Assembly: GCF_030283205.1 (NCBI RefSeq)
Contig: NZ_JASNWF010000011.1
Coordinates: 62,001 to 126,000, forward strand
Direction of reading: 5' to 3'
DNA from: Actinomadura opuntiae
Lineage (GTDB): Bacteria; Actinomycetota; Actinomycetes; Streptosporangiales; Streptosporangiaceae
DNA length: 64,000 nt
The notes beneath the pieces were generated by a model, which saw only the letters and a list, made by a program, of their open reading frames with translations, was not told the origin of the DNA and ran no database searches. This document shows, piece after piece, positions 1-8,490 of the stretch. Within the stretch, counting starts at the first letter, position 1. Every line of letters begins with the position of its first letter. The translations under genes were made by a program, and so were the position numbers.

Positions 1-2535
1 GGTGTGGAGTCCGAGGCGGAGTTGCCGTTCTCGGCGTTGCATTTGTTGTTGCGTGGTGAGCTGGGTCGGGTGGGGGCGTTGCCCGCGCCGCAGGCGGCGG
101 CGTTGCGTGGGGCGCTGGGTCTTGCTTCGGCTGATGGCCGTGACCGGTTCTTGATCGGGCTCGCGGTGTTGTCGTTGCTGGCCGAGCTGGCTGAGGACGC
201 GCCGGTGTTGTGCCTGGTCGACGACGCCCAATGGCTCGACCGCGCTTCGGCCGAGGCGTTGCTGTTCGCCGCCCGCCGACTCGGCGCCGACAAGATCGGG
301 ATGGTCTTCGCGGCGCGAGGCGATGGCCGCGGGTTCCCGGCCGCGGGGCTGCCGGAGCGCACGCTGACCGGGCTGGATCGCGGTGCGGCCGCCGAGCTGC
401 TGGCCGCACGGGTGACGGGGGCGGCGCCGGAGGTGATGAACCGCGTCCTGGATGACGCCGCGGGAAATCCCCTGGCCCTGATCGAGCTGCCCGACCTGCA
501 ACTGGAGCCGTCCCGGCCGTCATTCGCCATCAGCACCGTTCCGGTGGAGGGCCGGGTGCGGGAGGCGTTCGGAGAGCAGCTGCGGCGGCTTCCCGCACCG
601 GTGCGGGCCCTGCTGACCATCGCCGCCGCCGAGGACACCGGCGACCTGGCGGTGCTGCTGCGGGCCGGCGCGACGATCGGCGGCGCCCTGCCGGATCTGG
701 CGTTCGCCGAGCAGGCCGGGCTGGTCCGGCTCACCGAGCGGTCGATCGCCTTCCGACACCCGCTGATCAGGGCGGCCGCCTACCAGACCGCGCCGCTGGC
801 GGCGCGGCTGGCGGCGCACCTGGAGCTGGCCCAGATCTTCGGCGAACTCGGTGACGACGACCGCCGGGCATGGCATCTGGCCGCCGGCGCATCCGGCCAC
901 GACGACGAGATCGCCGCCGAACTCGACCGTGCCGCCGAGCACGCCGGGCGGCGAGGCGGGCACAGCGCCGCGGCCGCCGCCCACGAGAGGGCCGCCCAGC
1001 TCACGGCGTCCGCCGACGGCCGCGGACGCCGGTTGGCCGCGGCCGCGCACAGCGCCGCGACCGCAGGCGAACACGACCGGGCCGCCATGCTGGCCGAACG
1101 GGCCGGGCGGCTGCTTCCCGACGGTCCGGCCAAGGCGCGGCTGGCTCCGATCCGCGCGGCGGCCGAGCTGCGCAGGGGTTCGCCGCGGGCGGCCGGGCGC
1201 GGCCTGCTCGCGGCCGCCGCGACCGTGGCCGATCCGGAGGTCGCCGCCCCACTCCTGGTGGAAGCCGCACGGCACGGATGGTTCGGCGCCGACCGGTCCA
1301 TCGTCGCCGAGGCCGCCGACCGGTTGGCGGCACTCGCGCGGGTCCCCGCCCGGCTGTCGGGCTGGACCCGCGCGACCGCTGCGATCATGGCGGGCGACCT
1401 GGCCGAGGGCGTGCCGGTCCTGCGCGACCTCGCCGACGGCCGGTGGTCCGACCCGCCGCAGGTGCGGCTGCTGGTGGCGTTCGCGCTGCACACCGCCGGC
1501 GCTGATGCGCCCGCCTGCGAGCTGGCGGAGAACGTGGTGGCCGAATGCCGCGCCCTCGGCGCACTCGACCTGCTGCCTCAGGCGCTCCAGGTCACTGCTC
1601 AGATTGAGGCGTTCCTCGGCCGGTACGGGCGTGCGCGCGCGCTGGCCACCGAGGCCATGAGCCTCGCCCATGACTCCGGGCAGGGCCATTGGAACGGTCT
1701 CTTCGTCGGAGTGCTGGCCCGCGTGGCGGCGTGCGAGGGCGATGACGAGACGACGCATGCGTTGACCGCCGAACTGTTCCGAGCGGCCGGTCGAAGCAGC
1801 CCGCCCATCGAGGCCTGGGCCGGTGCCGCGCTGGGGCTCCTGGACCTGGGGCATCGGCGCTACGAGTCGGCGCTCGATCACTTGGACCCGGTCGTCCATG
1901 GTCCGGCCCGGTATTCGCTCGCCGCCACCTTCGCGCTGCCCGACCATGTCGAGGCCGCGGTCCGGGCCGGCAGGCCGGAACTCGTCGGCGACTCCGCGGC
2001 CCGCTTCGCCACGTTCGCCGAGCACAGCCGCAGTGCCTGGGCTCGGTCCACCGCCCTCCGTTGCAAGGCCCTGACCGCACCGGACCAGGCCGAGAGGTAC
2101 TTTGCCGAAGCGGTGCGGGTGCCGCGCGACGCTGAGCGGCCATTGGAACGCGCCCGGACCGAGCTCCTCTACGGCGAGTGGCTCCGCCGGTCCCGCCGGC
2201 GTGCCGAAGCCCGCCGCCTGCTGCGGTCCGCGCTGGAGACCTTCGAACGGATCGACGCGCATGGATGGTCCGGGCGGGCCCGGACCGAACTGCGCGCCAG
2301 CGGCGAGACCGCGGCCGTACCCGACGCGCCGGGCGATGCGCTCGCCGTCCTGACCCCGCAGGAACGGCAGGTCGTGCAGTTGGCCGCGAGCGGGCTCAGC
2401 AACCGTGACATCGGTGCCCAGCTGTTCCTGAGCCACCGCACGGTCAGCTATCACCTCTACAAGGCGTTCCCCAAGCTCGGAATCGCGTCCCGAGCCGAGC
2501 TGGCCCGGCTCTACCTGGAGGCGGCCCCGCGATGA
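1..2535 (+). CDS. LuxR-family large ATP-binding regulator (5' end outside window)
   Basis: C-terminal 843 or more residues of a MalT/LAL-type transcription regulator. The frame is open at the window edge, so the Walker A half of the ATPase lies upstream. A Walker B-like strand (VLCLVDDAQWLD, about residues 68-79 of the visible part) is followed by a long Ala/Arg-rich helical region of the TPR type. The C terminus carries a LuxR helix-turn-helix (LTPQERQVVQLAASGLSN, about residue 780 on). Such proteins bind an inducer through the helical part and activate transcription in the cytoplasm. No target can be named. The next gene starts 24 bp downstream on the same strand. Confidence 0.9.
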   Translation, partial: GVESEAELPFSALHLLLRGELGRVGALPAPQAAALRGALGLASADGRDRFLIGLAVLSLLAELAEDAPVLCLVDDAQWLDRASAEALLFAARRLGADKIGMVFAARGDGRGFPAAGLPERTLTGLDRGAAAELLAARVTGAAPEVMNRVLDDAAGNPLALIELPDLQLEPSRPSFAISTVPVEGRVREAFGEQLRRLPAPVRALLTIAAAEDTGDLAVLLRAGATIGGALPDLAFAEQAGLVRLTERSIAFRHPLIRAAAYQTAPLAARLAAHLELAQIFGELGDDDRRAWHLAAGASGHDDEIAAELDRAAEHAGRRGGHSAAAAAHERAAQLTASADGRGRRLAAAAHSAATAGEHDRAAMLAERAGRLLPDGPAKARLAPIRAAAELRRGSPRAAGRGLLAAAATVADPEVAAPLLVEAARHGWFGADRSIVAEAADRLAALARVPARLSGWTRATAAIMAGDLAEGVPVLRDLADGRWSDPPQVRLLVAFALHTAGADAPACELAENVVAECRALGALDLLPQALQVTAQIEAFLGRYGRARALATEAMSLAHDSGQGHWNGLFVGVLARVAACEGDDETTHALTAELFRAAGRSSPPIEAWAGAALGLLDLGHRRYESALDHLDPVVHGPARYSLAATFALPDHVEAAVRAGRPELVGDSAARFATFAEHSRSAWARSTALRCKALTAPDQAERYFAEAVRVPRDAERPLERARTELLYGEWLRRSRRRAEARRLLRSALETFERIDAHGWSGRARTELRASGETAAVPDAPGDALAVLTPQERQVVQLAASGLSNRDIGAQLFLSHRTVSYHLYKAFPKLGIASRAELARLYLEAAPR

Positions 2536-2559
2536 CGATCTCCGGCGTTATCATCCCCC

Positions 2560-3024
2560 ATGCGAATCGCGCACCTGGAAATCCTGATCGCTCCCGATAG
2601 CGCCCACCTGGTCATCGCGCCCGAGAGCACCGGCGGTCCGGACTACAGCCAGGTGACCGGCGACCGGGATGTGGTGTTCCAGTTCCCGGGACCGAACCGG
2701 TACGTCTTCATCAACACCGTCAGCGAGGGCGAGGTGGACGTCCGGATGACCGTGCAGTTCTGGGACGCCACGCCCGACGCCGACCCTCCGAACTGGGACA
2801 CCTGCCAGCAGGACGTGACCACCACCATCGACCTCGATGGCGACCAGATCCTTATCGCCGCTCCGACCGATCCGGATCACACGTCCTGGGCCGCCTTCTG
2901 GCCACCGTCGCCGGGGACTCACCGCGTGCGTTGCCGAGCCCAGGGCCGCGACTGGACCCACATGCTGGAGACGGCGCCGGGCGAGGAACGGTATCTGATC
3001 CAGTTCTGGCAGGACCCTCTTTAG
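2560..3024 (+). CDS. hypothetical protein, 154 aa
   Basis: Not recognised. A soluble acidic protein without signal peptide or membrane segment, beginning MRIAHLEILIAP and ending in QFWQDPL. Alternating hydrophobic residues and many Asp, Pro and Trp suggest an all-beta fold. The ATG at 2560 is the first start after the LuxR stop, 24 bp away, so co-transcription is likely. GC-rich third positions match its neighbours, which supports real coding. Confidence 0.65.
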   Translation: MRIAHLEILIAPDSAHLVIAPESTGGPDYSQVTGDRDVVFQFPGPNRYVFINTVSEGEVDVRMTVQFWDATPDADPPNWDTCQQDVTTTIDLDGDQILIAAPTDPDHTSWAAFWPPSPGTHRVRCRAQGRDWTHMLETAPGEERYLIQFWQDPL

Positions 3025-3359
3025 CGCGCCTCATTCGTACGGACTTTCGCCATGATTGAGGAAGTGCTGCTATTTGTTGCCGTGTGAGAGACCGCGCTCT
3101 CGGTTAGGCCGGCGGTTGCGGCCAGGGCCTGGAAATCCGCAGCGTGTGTACCAATGCAAGATCCATGGGTGCTCCTCGACGAAGTGGTCCAGGCCGTGGC
3201 GGCGTTCATAGGGCAGCAGCGTCGTCCGCACCCGCCGGACACTCGAAGCTCGGCGCCGTCGGGTGCGGTCGCCGGGCGGACCGGGTGATGAGCGTGGGAC
3301 GGCAGTGGGAATCGGGCGCCAGGTGGCGGCCCTGCTCCTCTGGCTGTGCCGGGGAAGGC
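3025..3359. other. intergenic stretch with a possible decayed coding remnant
   Basis: No intact gene. On the minus strand around 3130-3240 a short frame reads like real protein (LLPYERRHGLDHFVEEHP, then a WILHWYTR segment) before the frame is lost. It may be the end of a vanished gene, but the family was not recognised. Confidence 0.25.
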
Positions 3360-4409
3360 TCACCAGGCCGCGTCGCGGTACTCGTGCGGGTCGGTGTGCC
3401 AGGTGATATGGCTGCCCTGGAGCGTGCCGATCCGGCCGGACCCGATCAGCAGGATGTGCCGTCCGGAGCGGTCGAGGCGGAGCATCCCGGCGCCGTCCTC
3501 CGGCAGCCGGACGACCTGGCCGGTGGGCCGTCCGGTGGTCGCGGACAGCACGGCGACGGCCGGGGGGCCGCTCACTAGCGCGGTCAGCGACCGTCCGCCG
3601 GGGGCGAAGGCGATGCTCTCGATCCGCGCTCCCTTGAGCGGGCCGTCCTGGATGCGCATCGTCCGCAGGACGCGGGCGTCGGCCAGGTCGCCGGACCGGT
3701 TCGGGTCGAGCATCAGCAGGGGCGCCTTGGCGATGTCGCGGCGGACGTCCCACCAGAGCACGCCCAGCGCTCGGCCGTCCGCCGTCCACGACGGGAGGTA
3801 CCGGGCGGAAGCCGTGCTGTAACCGGTCCACTGATGCGTGGCACCGGTATCGGTGTCGACGATGGCCACCTTGTAGGTCGTCTCGCAGGTTCCCGAGACC
3901 GCCAGGCGGGCTCCGTCCGGGGCGGCGCTCAGCCCCACGTCGTCTGGGCTGATCGCGTAGGGACCCCCGGGAAGCGGCGTGGGCTCGGCCGCGATCGCCT
4001 CCTGCCGGACGGACGTCTCATAGAGGCGGACGCGGCAGTCGCCGTCGCGTGCAGCCAGGTAGAAGGTGTCGTGACCACCTGCGGCGACCGCGACGTAGTT
4101 CCCGCCGGGAACAGAGCTGATGCGCCGGCCGTTCGACGGGTCCCGCACCGCCGCAGTCCCGTCGTCCTGGACGGACACCAGATATCCGGGAGCGCCCCCC
4201 GACAGCGCATCCTGCGAGCCCGATCCGTTCATGATTCCTCCCAGTACGGCGGCGGCCACCACCACCAGTGCGACGACGGACGCGGCGACGGGCACCGCCC
4301 ACACGGCCCTGCGCCTGCGGCTGGGAACGACCAGGGGCGCGATCGTGCCGGGGTCGACGGCGCGGAGGCGGGCGTCCAAGGCCGCGCGCAGCTGGTCTTC
4401 GGTGTTCAT
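3360..4409 (-). CDS. membrane-anchored beta-propeller protein, probable anti-sigma partner
   Basis: 349 residues. A short Arg-rich cytoplasmic N terminus (about 1-35) is followed by one transmembrane helix (about 36-60) and an extracytoplasmic part with repeated TolB/YVTN-like blades (for example PDGARLAVSG and PGGRSLTALVSG). Its ATG at 4409 overlaps the stop of the sigma gene by 4 bp (ATGA), so the two are translationally coupled. This layout is the usual one for SigE-family sigma factors paired with a membrane regulator. The anti-sigma role is inferred from context; no zinc-binding HXXXCXXC motif is present. Confidence 0.7.
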   Translation of the reverse strand: MNTEDQLRAALDARLRAVDPGTIAPLVVPSRRRRAVWAVPVAASVVALVVVAAAVLGGIMNGSGSQDALSGGAPGYLVSVQDDGTAAVRDPSNGRRISSVPGGNYVAVAAGGHDTFYLAARDGDCRVRLYETSVRQEAIAAEPTPLPGGPYAISPDDVGLSAAPDGARLAVSGTCETTYKVAIVDTDTGATHQWTGYSTASARYLPSWTADGRALGVLWWDVRRDIAKAPLLMLDPNRSGDLADARVLRTMRIQDGPLKGARIESIAFAPGGRSLTALVSGPPAVAVLSATTGRPTGQVVRLPEDGAGMLRLDRSGRHILLIGSGRIGTLQGSHITWHTDPHEYRDAAW

Positions 4410-4936
4410 GAGGGCTCTCCCAGTGCTCCGCCGAGCGCGGCGAGCGCCCGGGACGTGGTGGACTTCACCGTTCCGCGGCCGACCCCCATGACCTCGGCCG
4501 TCCCCGCCTCGTCCAAGCCCAGGTAGTAGCGCAGGACGAGCGCCTCGCGCTGGCGCGGCGGCAGCCGGTCGAGTGCGGAGAGGACCGCGCGGTGCTCCTC
4601 GGCCAGCAGCACCGCCGACTCGGCCGACGACGCGGGCGGATCGTAGGTCGCCGCCACCCGCCACGTCAGCCGGCGGCGCCGCAGCACCGTCCGGCACCGG
4701 TTGACCACGGCGGTCCGGATGTAGGGCAGGGCCCGATCATGGTCGGTGATCGTGCCGGCCTTGCGGTACACGTCGGCGAAGGCGTCCTGCACCACGTCCT
4801 CGGCCGTGGCCTGGTCGTTCACCATCAGCACGGCGAGGTGCACCAGCGCGACATGGTGCCGGCGGAACAGCTCCGCCAACGCCGCGGCGCCCTCCGCCGT
4901 CCGGCCGTCCACGGCATCCGCCATCTCTATGTCCAC
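4406..4936 (-). CDS. SigE-family ECF RNA polymerase sigma factor
   Basis: 176 residues with the two core sigma domains. Region 2 contains DQATAEDVVQDAFADVYRK (about 41-59). Region 4 contains LPPRQREALVLRYYLGLDEA and a helix-turn-helix ending GVGRGTVKSTTSRALAAL. The length is typical of actinobacterial SigE-family proteins. It would direct RNA polymerase to a small regulon and be held by the overlapping downstream membrane protein. The start is a GTG at 4936; an in-frame ATG at 4924 is an equally plausible start. Confidence 0.88.
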   Translation of the reverse strand: MDIEMADAVDGRTAEGAAALAELFRRHHVALVHLAVLMVNDQATAEDVVQDAFADVYRKAGTITDHDRALPYIRTAVVNRCRTVLRRRRLTWRVAATYDPPASSAESAVLLAEEHRAVLSALDRLPPRQREALVLRYYLGLDEAGTAEVMGVGRGTVKSTTSRALAALGGALGEPS

Positions 4937-5034
4937 ACCACTTACACGATCGACACGCCCCCGGGTTGCTCACACCAGCCCCTCGGAACTTCGCCCCGAC
5001 CAAACAGTCTCGCCGCGCCACCCCGCGGACGCGG

Positions 5035-5355
5035 CTAGAACTTGTGATCGTTGACGATGGGCGACGTTTGGCAGGCGTTGGAGCCCGCGGGGGCGGCGGC
5101 GCTGTCGGGCGAGCAGCACGTCTGGCTGGTCCCCCTGCAGGGGCTTCTCCGTCTCAGCGTTCGCGATGAACACGGGGGCGGCCTGGTGGCGGTCTGGGGC
5201 TGCCCGGAATGCCCGAACACGGCGTTCACCACGCCACACCCGCCGCTCCGCAACGCCGAACTCCCAGAGGAGAACCAGCGGCATTCCGATATTCACGCCC
5301 GAGTAGATCGTCGGCGCGATCTATCTGGTCCAATCGCCCGGCCCGGCTATGATCA
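5035..5355 (-). pseudogene. frame-scrambled remnant of a small secreted protein
   Basis: Reading downward from about 5350, protein-like segments alternate between two frames: YSGVNIGMPLVLLWEFGV, then NAVFGHSGQPQT, then FIANAETEKPLQGDQPDVLL, then AAAPAGSNACQTSPIVND followed by a stop at 5035. Joined, they resemble one small exported Cys-containing actinobacterial protein without its signal peptide. At least three indels are needed. The family is not identified and the reconstruction is by eye. Confidence 0.35.
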
Positions 5356-5395
5356 CTGGCATTGCTCATCGGTGGCCGCTGTGAGGAGGCACGCT

Positions 5396-5806
5396 ATGGC
5401 TGGGCCGCTGGACTCCGCGCATGCCATCACCAAGCTCCCCTGCCAGGACCTGGAACGAGCGCGGCGGTTCTACCGTGACTGGCTTGGCCTAGAGGCCGTC
5501 GAGGAGCGCGAGGGCGGACTGCGCTACGTCTGCGGGACAACGGAGTTCCATCTGTTCCTCTCCTCTGGGGCCGCCTCGGGCACCTCAACGCAAATCGGCT
5601 TTGAGGTGGACGACCTCGACCAGGTCATGGCCGACCTACGGGCGCGCGGACTGCGATTCGAGGCGGTCGATGTTCCCGGCTTCAAAGTCGAGGGCGACAT
5701 CGTGACCGTCCCGAACAACTATCCCAGCAAGGGTCACGGCGAGCGTGGCGCGTTCTTCCGCGACAGCGAGGGAAACCTCCTAGCACTCGGGCAGGCGACC
5801 CGCTGA
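5396..5806 (+). CDS. VOC (glyoxalase/bleomycin-resistance) family protein
   Basis: 136 residues with one vicinal-oxygen-chelate fold: an N-terminal beta-alpha-beta unit (ITKLPCQDLERARRFYRDWL), a central strand GFEVDDLDQVMADLRARGL, and the C-terminal FFRDSEGNLLALGQ motif that supplies a metal ligand (Glu). The substrate is unknown; relatives act in detoxification or isomerisation. The ATG at 5396 is chosen because GAGGAGG lies at about 5382; the longer open frame upstream has no coding character and overlaps a pseudogene on the other strand. Confidence 0.85.
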   Translation: MAGPLDSAHAITKLPCQDLERARRFYRDWLGLEAVEEREGGLRYVCGTTEFHLFLSSGAASGTSTQIGFEVDDLDQVMADLRARGLRFEAVDVPGFKVEGDIVTVPNNYPSKGHGERGAFFRDSEGNLLALGQATR

Positions 5807-5890
5807 CCGACCTACTGTCCGCAGGCGGCGGCCGCTCCGGCAGGCCAACATCAGCACCTTCAGTCAGGGGTCAACTGGCGTTGTGTCGGC

Positions 5891-6118
5891 TCAGGCGCGC
5901 GTTTCGGCGAACCGGTAAGAGTCGGTGCCGGTTTCGATAATCACGCCGTTGCAGGTGAGGCGGTCCAGCCCCATGTAGCCGACCTCATCGATGCAGAGAG
6001 GGTCGACGCGTCCGTAGCGGGCGATGGTCTTGGACGGCACCAGTTCGTCGGCGGCCTCGACCAGCTCGCTGACCAGCTTGGTGGCCACGATGTACTTGCC
6101 CCGGAGCCCCTTGGTCAA
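5891..6118 (-). pseudogene. istB: IS21-family IstB ATPase fragment, internally deleted
   Basis: The minus strand reads KYIVATKLVSELVEAADEL, then SKTIARYGRVDPLCIDEVGY (Walker B region of IstB), then jumps directly to DRLTCNGVIIETGTDSYRFAETRA, the normal C-terminal end. Roughly 60 residues between GYM and DRLT and all of the N terminus with the Walker A loop are missing. It cannot act as the helper ATPase of IS21 transposition and is a relic. Confidence 0.8.
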
Positions 6119-6290
6119 CGTAGAGCGGGCAGCGCTTCGTGACCTGGCTCCTCCCGGTTCCTCCGGGCACCGGCCCCGATCGGAAGCGGTATTCAGGTTG
6201 GCCCTGACGCTCGCCGGCATCACGCTCGCGTTGCCGGTGGTCGGGTTCCCGTGCCTGCTGCACGGCCCAGCCGTCGCCCTTACCGTTCGG

Positions 6291-6737
6291 CTACTTTCCT
6301 TCGGCGCCCAACTGGCGCAGGACAGCGCGGTTGTCGGTGCGTACCCATTCCTCGATGAGGCGGCCTTGGTCGTCGAAGCGGAAGATGTTGATCAGGTCGA
6401 AGACGACGCGTTCGCCGTTGGGCGGCAGCGGACCGGCCGGTGACTGGGTGAACTCGCGGACGAAGGTGCCCTCGATCCAGGTCTGGCAGGCCATGTGGTC
6501 GCCCTCGGCGACGACGATGCCGCGCCGGATCAACCGATCATCGAAGGCCTCACGCACCGCCGCGAAATAGGAATTGAGCCCGGCGAAATCGGATTCGAAG
6601 CCGTCGGGGCCGTGGAAGCGGAAGTTGTCGGTGTCGAAGTAGGTCGCGGCCTCGGCCGGGTCCTCGCCCGACACCTCCAGCTCGCCGGCGCGGACCAGGC
6701 GCGCCACCAGTTCGTCCCGCGTGAATTGCTTTGTCAT
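6291..6737 (-). CDS. SnoaL-like / NTF2-superfamily protein
   Basis: 148 residues with the cone-shaped alpha+beta barrel pattern of ester cyclases and SnoaL-like polyketide cyclases: N-terminal helices, EDPAEAATYFDTDNFRFHG, a long central helix, and C-terminal strands FDLINIFRFDDQGRLIEEWV. Start ATG at 6737 has AAGGAGG about 12 nt upstream. Divergent from the LysR regulator at 6824 with 86 bp between them, so it is the likely target of that regulator. Substrate unknown. Confidence 0.8.
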   Translation of the reverse strand: MTKQFTRDELVARLVRAGELEVSGEDPAEAATYFDTDNFRFHGPDGFESDFAGLNSYFAAVREAFDDRLIRRGIVVAEGDHMACQTWIEGTFVREFTQSPAGPLPPNGERVVFDLINIFRFDDQGRLIEEWVRTDNRAVLRQLGAEGK

Positions 6738-6823
6738 GACTCCAGCCTGCCTCCTTCCAGGCATGCCGTCCAACGATGATTCCGCACCGATTCAATGAGC
6801 TGAACGCATGGTAGGTTCCGGGC

Positions 6824-7729
6824 ATGGCCGAGTTCACCCTCACCGGTCTGCGCATCGTTCACCAGGTCGCCACCACCGGCTCCTTCACCCGGGCCGCCGA
6901 AATCCTCGGCTACACCCAGTCGGCCGTCTCCCGCCAGATCGCGGCGATGGAGGCCGCAGCCCAGACGCCGCTGTTCGACCGCAGCCGCCGCGGCGTCGCG
7001 CTCACGCCGGCAGGCCAGGTACTCCTCCGCCGCGCGGCCCAGATCCTTGCCGACCTGGCGGCGACCGAACTGGAACTGGCCGGCCTGCGCGACCGGCTCG
7101 CCGGCCGCCTGACGATCGGCGCCTACCCCACTGCCGCCATGGCACTGGTACCCCGTGCGATCGCGCAGGTGACATCCGGCCACCCGGGGCTCGCCGTGGT
7201 CCTGGACGAGGCCGCAACACCCACCCTGCTCCGCCGACTCCGAGCCGGCCGCCTTGACGTGGCGGTCATCGGCGTCGGCCACGGTCTGCCCGACTACGAC
7301 CTGAGCGAACTACGCCAGACCGCCGTGCTCCAAGGCGACCTCCTGGTCGTCGTCCCCGACACCCACCGGTTCGCCACCCACAACGCCGTCACGGTGCTGG
7401 ACTTGGCCCAAGAACACTGGATCACCGGGGACGGCGCGGCCGGCGAGCCGCAATTCGGAGCCTGGCCCACCCTGACCGACCCGCACATCGTCCACACCTC
7501 GCGCAACTGGTCGACACGCCTCGGCCTGGTCGCAGCCGGCCTCGGCATCACCGTCATCCCCGTCCAAGCCCGACCGGCCCTACCGGTCGGCGTACGCGCC
7601 GTAGCCGTCACCGACAGCCAATGGACCGGCCGCGCCACCCTCGCCGTGACCCGACCACACCCGTCCGCGCAAGCACAGGCAATGATCACGGCACTAAAGG
7701 ACCAAGCCACCGACCTCCACAACGCCTAA
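6824..7729 (+). CDS. LysR-family transcriptional regulator
   Basis: 301 residues. The N-terminal winged helix-turn-helix is complete (GSFTRAAEILGYTQSAVSRQ, about 21-40), followed by a linker helix and a periplasmic-binding-protein-like effector domain (LTIGAYPTAAMALVPRAIAQ and on, about 99-290). Such tetramers usually control an adjacent divergent gene, here the SnoaL-like gene at 6291-6737, through sites in the 86-bp gap. The effector is unknown. Confidence 0.92.
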   Translation: MAEFTLTGLRIVHQVATTGSFTRAAEILGYTQSAVSRQIAAMEAAAQTPLFDRSRRGVALTPAGQVLLRRAAQILADLAATELELAGLRDRLAGRLTIGAYPTAAMALVPRAIAQVTSGHPGLAVVLDEAATPTLLRRLRAGRLDVAVIGVGHGLPDYDLSELRQTAVLQGDLLVVVPDTHRFATHNAVTVLDLAQEHWITGDGAAGEPQFGAWPTLTDPHIVHTSRNWSTRLGLVAAGLGITVIPVQARPALPVGVRAVAVTDSQWTGRATLAVTRPHPSAQAQAMITALKDQATDLHNA

Positions 7730-7769
7730 GGACCGATCTGATACCTCGTCACCCCGGGTAAGCGGCCGC

Positions 7770-8150
7770 ACTTCGATGAGCTGCTCGGTCATCGTCCATA
7801 GGCGCTGAACGGACTGGGCGTCGATGGAGTGCGGGACGACGTTCTGGGAGCGGATCAGGTTCGGCGCCCTGGGCGGTGGGATCGGCGGCGTCGTCCAGCG
7901 GCGAGATGCCGGTGTCGGCGAGCAGGGGGCTGGTGGCCCCGAACACGATGGTGGCGGCACCCTGCTGGGGCATCGAGCCGCCGAGGTTCGTGCCGACGAT
8001 GATGCCCGGGTGCGCGGCGTAAGCCCCGGATCCCGTCCTGCACCCAGCGGCGGTCCAGCTCGACGGCGAACAGCACGTTGACGGTCTTGGACTGGGCGTA
8101 GGCGAGATTGCCGTCATAGCCGGCGGCGAAGTGCGGGTCGTCTTATCGGA
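7770..8150 (-). pseudogene. short-chain dehydrogenase remnant, frameshifted and truncated
   Basis: Minus-strand pieces of one SDR lie in different frames: FAAGYDGNLAYAQSKTVNV (with the Tyr-x-x-x-Lys catalytic pair YAQSK), VLFAVELDRRWVQDGIRG, then after a frameshift YAAHPGIIVGTNLGGSMPQQ, then SPLDDAADPTAQGAEPD and HSIDAQSVQRLWTMTEQLIE. The Rossmann N terminus with the glycine motif is gone, so no activity is expected. The left end abuts a protein-kinase fragment. Confidence 0.75.
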
Positions 8151-8229
8151 TTCCGGAGACGCGGGTGGCACCATGTAGCGCCCTTCCTCGCCGCGAGCGC
8201 ACGTCACTCGCCGAAAGCCGACAAGAACG

Positions 8230-8331
8230 TTCCGCGACCTGCCGGTTCGCCCCCTCACCGCGCGCCCGCCACACACGTCCACTCGGGCCCTGACCAAGCA
8301 ACTCGCACACGCGATAGCGACCGGACAGCGA
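8230..8331 (-). pseudogene. serine/threonine protein kinase N-terminal fragment
   Basis: About 34 codons read LSGRYRVCELLGQGPSGRVW then RARGEGANRQVAE, the typical start of an actinobacterial Hanks-type kinase (glycine-rich loop GQGPSGRVW and beginning of the VAVK strand). The reading frame then runs into unrelated sequence, so only the P-loop subdomain survives. It lies directly upstream of the SDR remnant on the same strand; a deletion seems to have fused the two. Confidence 0.6.
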
Positions 8332-8490
8332 GTAGCCGCGTCTGTCGGACACGACCGTCAACCCCCTTGGCCAACGTCGACGCACGGCGATCACGCCATG
8401 TAGACATGACTGTCTGCTAGACCTCGGCGGTTGCGCCGGCGCCCCGGAATCGGCCTAGAAAATTACTAGACCAGTCGATATATTCCAGGG

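Noticed and set aside
6130..6300. Hydrophobic plus-strand peptide (LALTLAGITLALPVVGFPCL) as a membrane protein
   Set aside because: The frame begins opposite the IstB relic and ends opposite the SnoaL gene without a start, ribosome site or natural C terminus.
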